Positions 58,901 through 64,000 of a DNA stretch of 64,000 nucleotides are shown here, one piece after another. Source of the stretch: Pseudopyrenochaeta lycopersici (taxonomy: Eukaryota > Ascomycota > Dothideomycetes > Pleosporales > Pseudopyrenochaetaceae). The stretch spans positions 1 through 64,000 of the forward strand of contig NHZP01000060.1 of NCBI GenBank assembly GCA_003313425.1, given 5' to 3'. Within the stretch, counting starts at the first letter, position 1. Each line of letters begins with the position of its first letter. A program made the translations under genes and the position numbers. The notes under the pieces are model-generated. The model searched no databases and was not told the DNA's origin. It saw nothing but the letters and a program-made list of their open reading frames with translations.

Positions 58901-59731
58901 CAAACTGGATATTCAGCCTTCTAACTTATTACTAGATAAAACCTAGTCCTGCTAATTAAGCTGGCCTTGCTAACCTAGCAGACACTTCCCTTCCGCTAAA
59001 TCTATAATAAAGAATATCTTCTTATAGTATAAGTAATACAGATTAACCTTAGAGACTAGCTTGTTAAAGAGGCAGTTATAAAAACTAAGCGAATGCGTGC
59101 AGCGAAAAAGGAATACTAGGACGATTACAAAGAAATTAAACGACGAGAGATAAAGGATAGAGACTTAGTTCTGCTATAGGATTTAATACGTAAGATTAAC
59201 ATATCTAGGTTAAGAAAACTAACTACGAGATAGTTAGGTCCATATTAAATCTCAGAAGTATTTAAGGATTAAGGTACCTACAGACTTAAAGACCTTAACA
59301 GATTAAGGTTCGCCCACACCACGCTAGGTCATCGTTTAAAGCTATTTATCTAGAGAGACCCGTCAAATATAGCCGCTAAAGACTAAGGAAGAATAAAATT
59401 ATAGGAACTATTATTATAGGATGAGGTACACCTCTTTTAAGAGCTACCAGCTCAGTTTAACTAGTCTTAAGATGAACTAAGCAATAACGAGCCTGAAGTA
59501 GAGGGAGGTCGCCTGCGAAACCTTGAATCCAGAAAATTAGTTAATCAAGATCTAGTTATAATATCAGATACAGTAACCCACCTAAACCACACATTAGTCT
59601 AAGTTATACTAAGGAGGTTAACAACAATAGAGAAAAAGGCGTATTCTAAAGAATTTATGGATTCTGAATCTAACACGACGTCTGAAGACGAACTATTATA
59701 GGCTAAGAGACGGCCAAAAGTCTCTAAGTGA
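55979..59731 (+). pseudogene. A2 RT-RNaseH-integrase frame
   Basis: In the -1 frame relative to gag-PR, ending TGA 59729-59731. RT: Leu-Ile-Asp-Leu-Phe-Leu-Gly-Tyr (about 56945-56970) and Phe-Leu-Asp-Asn at 57134-57145, second Asp lost. RNase H: Leu-Glu-Tyr-Arg-Ala-Val (about 57755) and Lys-Thr-Asp-Ala (about 57830), with Leu-Ser-Arg-Tyr (about 57980) closing the domain. Integrase: Val-Asp-Gly-Gly-Pro-Asp (58688-58705) and Ala-Ile-Gly-Lys-Val-Glu-Gly-Gly-His (about 58780-58807), so the last two catalytic acids are intact. Acidic C-terminus without chromodomain. Confidence 0.85.
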
Positions 59732-59844
59732 GGGAGGGGAAGGCAATATAAGTAAGTAAAATTGCCTTACATATTCACAATATAATAGGAAACAAACAGG
59801 CGGTAAGCTATTATAGATGTGAATTTTAGATGCCTAGCGTAGGT

Positions 59845-59910
59845 GTTAGCTAATTAGGATCCGCCTTAGGTGCGACTAGCGTGACCCGGGAAACCCTGTA
59901 ATTAGCTAAC
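59845..59910 (+). repeat. A2 hairpin 2, between pol and ORF3
   Basis: Outer arms GTTAGCTAATTA and TAATTAGCTAAC pair perfectly over 12 bp; inner TTAGGTGCG/GTGACCCGGG are RIP-altered forms of CCTAGGT/ACCTAGG. Noncoding here. A1 counterpart at 28063-28130. Confidence 0.8.
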
Positions 59911-60074
59911 GCGCCAACTTTACGTTTGCGCCCACTAACAACGAAACAAACAGTTAAAAAGTAACAAAAATTACCTGTCGCAATCAGTGTAGGTAAAGGT
60001 AAAGTCAAGAAATAATATACAGCAACGAAAGGATAAAAACCCCGCCTGCGAAGCTTGTTACTTCCCTTTTTTAA

Positions 60075-63000
60075 TAATTAACATCTTACTAGCAGCTAAC
60101 TATTAACCCTTACTAGACGCTGCTATATTTTACAAACTAGTTTAACTAAGCAAATAATTATAAGCAGTTCTAGGAGGGACCTACTAGGCACCCTACCTCA
60201 ACAATCTGTCGTGCTAAAACTCCTACCGCCGCCTTAGACTCTAGGCTTATTAGATAAGTTAGTAACTTACTTAAATATATCTAACTAGCCTTAATTAACG
60301 CAGCAAATCACGTGTGTACCTAATCGCGGTATTAACTTCTAGAATTACGGATAATACGTTATACCTTAGAAGGGCAGGACTACGTTCAAAGACTTCTATG
60401 AGGAACTGGTTAAGCAACTATCGCACGTTCAGAAACACATAGTAACTGAGTAGATAATCTCTTACAGCTTATACGTTGACGAACTCCTTAACCTAGTTAG
60501 TGCGGCTGCTTAGGCATTTAAGAACAACGCGGCCCTTATAGCTAAATTCAGAGGTGTGCACTAGTTTAACGCCCAGTTTCCTATAGTTAAAGATGTTAAG
60601 GACTATTAAGCTAAGCAAGGCAGTGAGTTGCGATCAGCTACAAGCTACCTTAAGAGCTTATATAAGCCTCTTTTTAATTAGGTTATTAGTGTACATATAA
60701 GTTTAGTTATATACAGCTATTTGGGCGTTACTAACCTCGTATTCCTCCTGCGATGAGTTAAGATTACAGACCTCGCGCCGTACCTTAACACGGAACTCAT
60801 CCTACGACTCTAAGATCTGAAAAGGCGTTAAGATAAGTTTATGAACGTAACTGATATTAGTAATACAAAAGTAACCTTGCGAACAATTCCTGCCTATGTG
60901 ACTTGATCGTGGGATGATAAGAACTTAAGGGCGTTAGCTACTAAGAACGGGGTTTAAAAAGGTGACACGGATGTTTATACTTGTACGCGTAAGAATAATA
61001 ATAAGCACCTATTCTAGAAAGGAGTACTAAAATAGTTTAGGAAGCTTAAACACTTAAGCAAGACGCGCACTAATGTAGTCACGAAGGATAACTAATAGCT
61101 TATCGAACAAGGACTCTAGATACATGCGTGCAGGCTTATCGTCCCTTAGATTCGCGCTATTAAAGTCGCGAGATTAAGCAGGTAATTAAGTTAGTCCTCC
61201 TGTCAAGGCAGTCCAGGAGTACAGTTACCTATTAAGTATTAGCGACTCTAAAGTAGGTTGCAATCTATAGGGAGCTATTAACATTCACGGCACGCGTCTA
61301 TTAATAAGATTATCTAGTCCCTTTAACTTACTTCTTGTCTAGAGGCGGAACTAATCTAATTAAACAACATTAGGGTAACCTTAAGAAAAGATGTCGCATA
61401 TCTAGGTAACTGATTATGATTAATGCCGTTAGCCCTAGGACTAATTAGCTTAAGGTAAACTCGCGCAGCTACTTAATTTAGAGACAGCTAAGCAGGGACG
61501 CTTAAAGCGCTTAACGTGAACCTAGATATCCTGGAAAGTATTAAAGGATAAGAAGATTCTATTATTCTAGCTTTTACCCCGCACACTTCTTACAGGTGCA
61601 AGAATAAGGAATCTGTTATAGCTAAGATACTTTTATAAATAAAGCTATACAGGAAGGTTAAGATCTAGAAGTAGTTTAAGCTCCTAGAGGAATAGTACTA
61701 CAAAACTATTAACTACAGTTAACTGTTAGATAAGCAAGGTAACCGTGTACCTAATCCTAATCGTGTCTGTTACTTTTACTCTACCTATATCGCGTCTTAC
61801 GTAGGGGTGTTCTATTACGGTATAAACTACTGTTAGATCTAGGAAGTCTTACTTATCTTATACCTCTATAAAGATAAGATTAGAGAATATTAAGCTAACC
61901 TAGTTATATAAGTCCTTTTTATAAAGTCGCACTAAGGTAGCTGCACCTATAAGGATCTTAAGAGCTACTAATATAGGCCTGTATAGACTGCACCTAATAT
62001 TAACTAGGAAGCATTTATAAGGACGATGAAGCTTTAACCTTTAATTAATGAATTTAAACGAACAGGGAGTATTGTCCGCGACGTCTTTAGCTAGATCTAG
62101 AAGGATAAGGAACTAGTTAAAATTATTGATGAAAGCTTTAAGATGTACGACTACTATACTCGCTGGATTAGTGGTAAAGATAACCTTGGTTGGGGACGTA
62201 CGATGTATTACTTATTGCTGCAGCAGCTAGTCCGCGGAGATCTTGAATATTACCTGATCTATGCGGCTATTTAAAGGGAGCCTTACCTTATCTCGTACCT
62301 ATACTACGCTAAATATGCAAAACTAGGTAATAAGACTTACTTCCGCTACGTTGATCTTAACATTGCTCAGGCAGTTTACTCTAGACGCGGGGTAGACATA
62401 ATTTAAGGTAGTGTCTCTTTTAATAATGAGGACGAACATAACTACACTAAGATGTTGCTAGGCTTCTATAATATTATTAATAGTTACTAAGAATAGCGCG
62501 AGAACTTAGGTTAAGATAGTAGCACAGGGCTAATCGAATTATAGAGTGATGCTACACACTTCCTACAGGAACTGAGGGAGAAGTGGCCTAACGTATAATA
62601 GACGAAGCAGCTATGCAAACGAGGTGAGGTAAGGATTTTGGATCCACGCCTGCCTTATGGCTTAACTGGACTATCTACTATTAAACGACGAACTGTGCTG
62701 CCCTAGTACGTAAAAGTTAATAACGATATAGAAACTATAGAGGTTCCTGAGATGGGCAGCTACTAATTAATTATAACTGCTTATTAGTACCTTACTGAGG
62801 CCCTATGCACGCCCTCTAGTTACCTAAATAAATATGGAGGTATTAAATAGCCTTTCCTAGGAGCTACGCAACCTATTTATAGTTATCCTATCTTACGAGC
62901 AGTAGGTAGCCTCGTTAGGTGGGATGACCCTGTTGTTCGAGATGCTATGCACGATATCTTTAACCCAGACATAAGTACCTATAAAGATATTATAGCAGAA

Positions 63001-63570
63001 ATCTAAGCTAGCTAAAAAGAGACTATAAGGATAGTAAAATGTTACTAGGAAATTATTAAGATGTACGAAGAAGCTGCGTATTAATTAGACGGTGATATTC
63101 CTTCTTAGTCCTACTTCTTTAATAAAGGAAAGTACCTAGCTTAGACGAGTAAATAGTACGTTTATAATAGAGAAGTTAATAAGGATACGGCCTTGTTGCA
63201 ACTCCTTGACGAATTGAGCTAGGAGGAACAAGCTTAGCCTGATGCGCTTAACCGACGAACGGCGTCTCTAAGCACCTGTTGCCCTTATAGTAGAACCTTA
63301 TTAGTAGGTTTGCTATTAAGCCTGTTAAGTTCTCTAGTAAGTATGTCGCCGCTAACTCCTCGCCCTACTAGGCTTCTTGTTACCTACAACAAGCTTTATA
63401 AGGACCTACTGCTAACAACTAGGCCTGCTAGGAAGTTAACTCGGCAGCTAGGAAGGAGCGAGGGAAGTAAGGGGACTTAACGCAGCTAGCGGATTTAGAG
63501 CTAAAAGGTTAAGCGAATCTAAGAGACAGAGGATAAGGAGTAAGAGATATAAGGAGATAAGGTGTAGGTT
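60075..63570 (+). pseudogene. A2 ORF3 (third ORF, PhyH-like C-terminal half)
   Basis: One plus-strand frame with RIP-type stops, start not resolved (no clear ATG near 60075), about 1,130 codons. Parallels B ORF3: Tyr-Ser-x-x-Gly-Val-Thr (about 60710), Gly-Trp-Gly-Arg-Thr (about 62190), Arg-Tyr-Val-Asp-Leu-Asn (about 62344-62361; His of HxD now Tyr, Asp kept), and Met-Leu-Leu-Gly-Phe-Tyr. Then Leu-Pro-Tyr-Gly (Tyr codon 62656-62658 for the distal His) and Lys-Arg-Arg-Thr-Val-Leu (about 62680). The C-terminus is basic. Both A copies and B keep the gene in the same place, so it belongs to the element and is not a chance capture by one copy. Confidence 0.65.
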
Positions 63571-63705
63571 AGGGGATAGTCTAAGATCTCTTTCTTTCGT
63601 GGTTATTTGTATTCTATCTTAGGTTAAGTTAACCTTTTTCCTTTATTATTTTCTTTTATTTTACCTCTTATAATAGGATGCTGAGCTTTATAGGGTAAAG
63701 CTCTT

Positions 63706-63717
63706 AAGTAGGGGAGG
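63706..63717 (+). promoter_or_regulatory. A2 polypurine tract
   Basis: AAGTAGGGGAGG followed by TA and the 3' LTR; same tract as in B and A1. Confidence 0.8.
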
Positions 63718-63719
63718 TA

Positions 63720-64000
63720 TATGCTGATGTACTTGGTAACGTAGTTACTGAGGGCATCTTAGCTAGGATTAGGTAGGCTTGGCCGGGAAATCTGGGTATA
63801 AAGGTAGATAGATAGGACCTCCTTGGGAGGCATCGAATCTACTAAGTACTACCTACGCTGTACTGTCAAGTCCTGCTTCACCAGAGTCTCGATTATTCAA
63901 TTCATCGTTGCCTATCCACCTTTGTCTACCTCGTTACCTGTCCCCGCACCTCACCATCTCGACCAACACGAGATGCTCAGTTGCTTCCACTGCGCGCAAG
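63720..64000 (+). repeat. A2 3' LTR, truncated by the window end
   Basis: Begins TATGCTGATGTAC, a RIP-altered form of TGTGCCGATGCAC. 281 of 328 bp are present. It shares several states with the A1 3' LTR that both 5' LTRs lack. Confidence 0.95.

Larger units (their letters stand above)
52252..64000 (+). mobile_element. LTR retrotransposon A2 (plus strand, runs off the window)
   Basis: Inverted copy of A1, inserted in E3 (left flank CTAC 52248-52251). 5' LTR 52252-52579, gag-PR 52983-55988, RT-RH-IN 55979-59731, hairpin 2 59845-59910, ORF3 about 60075-63570, polypurine tract 63706-63717, 3' LTR from 63720. By the A1 length it should end at 64047, 47 bp past the window. Ty3 domain order. RIP-inactivated. 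Confidence 0.95.

Noticed and set aside
1..64000. tRNA, rRNA or CRISPR features
   Set aside because: No cloverleaf-like segments, rRNA-like blocks or regularly spaced repeats were noticed by eye; a tRNA scan was not possible here.

Overview
The window looks like constitutive heterochromatin from a filamentous ascomycete (Pezizomycotina). Nearly everything in it is transposable element (TE). The relics carry the mark of repeat-induced point mutation (RIP): C-to-T and G-to-A transitions, with in-frame TAA/TAG where Gln or Trp codons are expected, and reading frames otherwise collinear. Fungal Ty3 chromoviruses, Fot1/pogo-type transposases, hAT elements and a short GT-AG intron support the placement. 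I see no tRNA, rRNA or CRISPR array.

Layout. 1-3200: chromovirus integrase/chromodomain relic split by a Fot1-like transposon (1008-2852). 3200-4396: RIP relic. 4397-8511: a second Fot1-like element holding a non-autonomous hAT (5194-7183), which itself holds a CAGGG-end transposon (5529-7029). 8654-9040: solo LTR with 5-bp target duplication. About 9400-13700: island of normal base composition with a broken intron-containing gene and one probable intact gene, a PPPDE/LRAT-like protein (12251-13430, minus). 13741-15550: third Fot1-like element, with a fragment of a second copy beside it. 16800-18175: gag relic. 18180-18484: GC-rich minisatellite. 18485-19995: hAT transposase relic. 20165-22146: gag relic plus LTR. 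22232-22813: relic of a Cys-rich coiled-coil gene. 22877 to the end: one stack of nested insertions. Its host is a chromovirus (22877-23927 and 35728-37947, minus). It contains LTR element A1 (23928-35723, minus) and a CAGGG element E2 (37948-38811 and 51461-51551). E2 contains LTR element B (38812-51456, minus) and a second CAGGG element E3 (from 51552). E3 contains LTR element A2 (52252 to past the window end, plus), an inverted copy of A1.

Most notable system: A (11,796 bp) and B (12,645 bp) are two diverged Ty3-type families with the same unusual plan. The order is LTR, candidate primer site, gag-PR in one frame, a -1 frame change, RT-RNaseH-IN, a long third ORF (about 1,100-1,285 codons), polypurine tract, LTR. 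Two direct copies of a 60-65 bp palindromic hairpin sit at the gag/PR junction and just upstream of ORF3. The C-terminal half of ORF3 resembles a PhyH-type 2-oxoglutarate/Fe(II) dioxygenase: an HxD site, a PG-F-H-like segment, a distal His-Gly and an Arg-Arg. All three copies are RIP-damaged at the metal ligands. A role in countering silencing is only a hypothesis.

A1 and A2 are collinear without net indels. They are essentially identical over the 5' 1.66 kb but differ by many transitions elsewhere, suggesting gene conversion after RIP or an assembly artefact.
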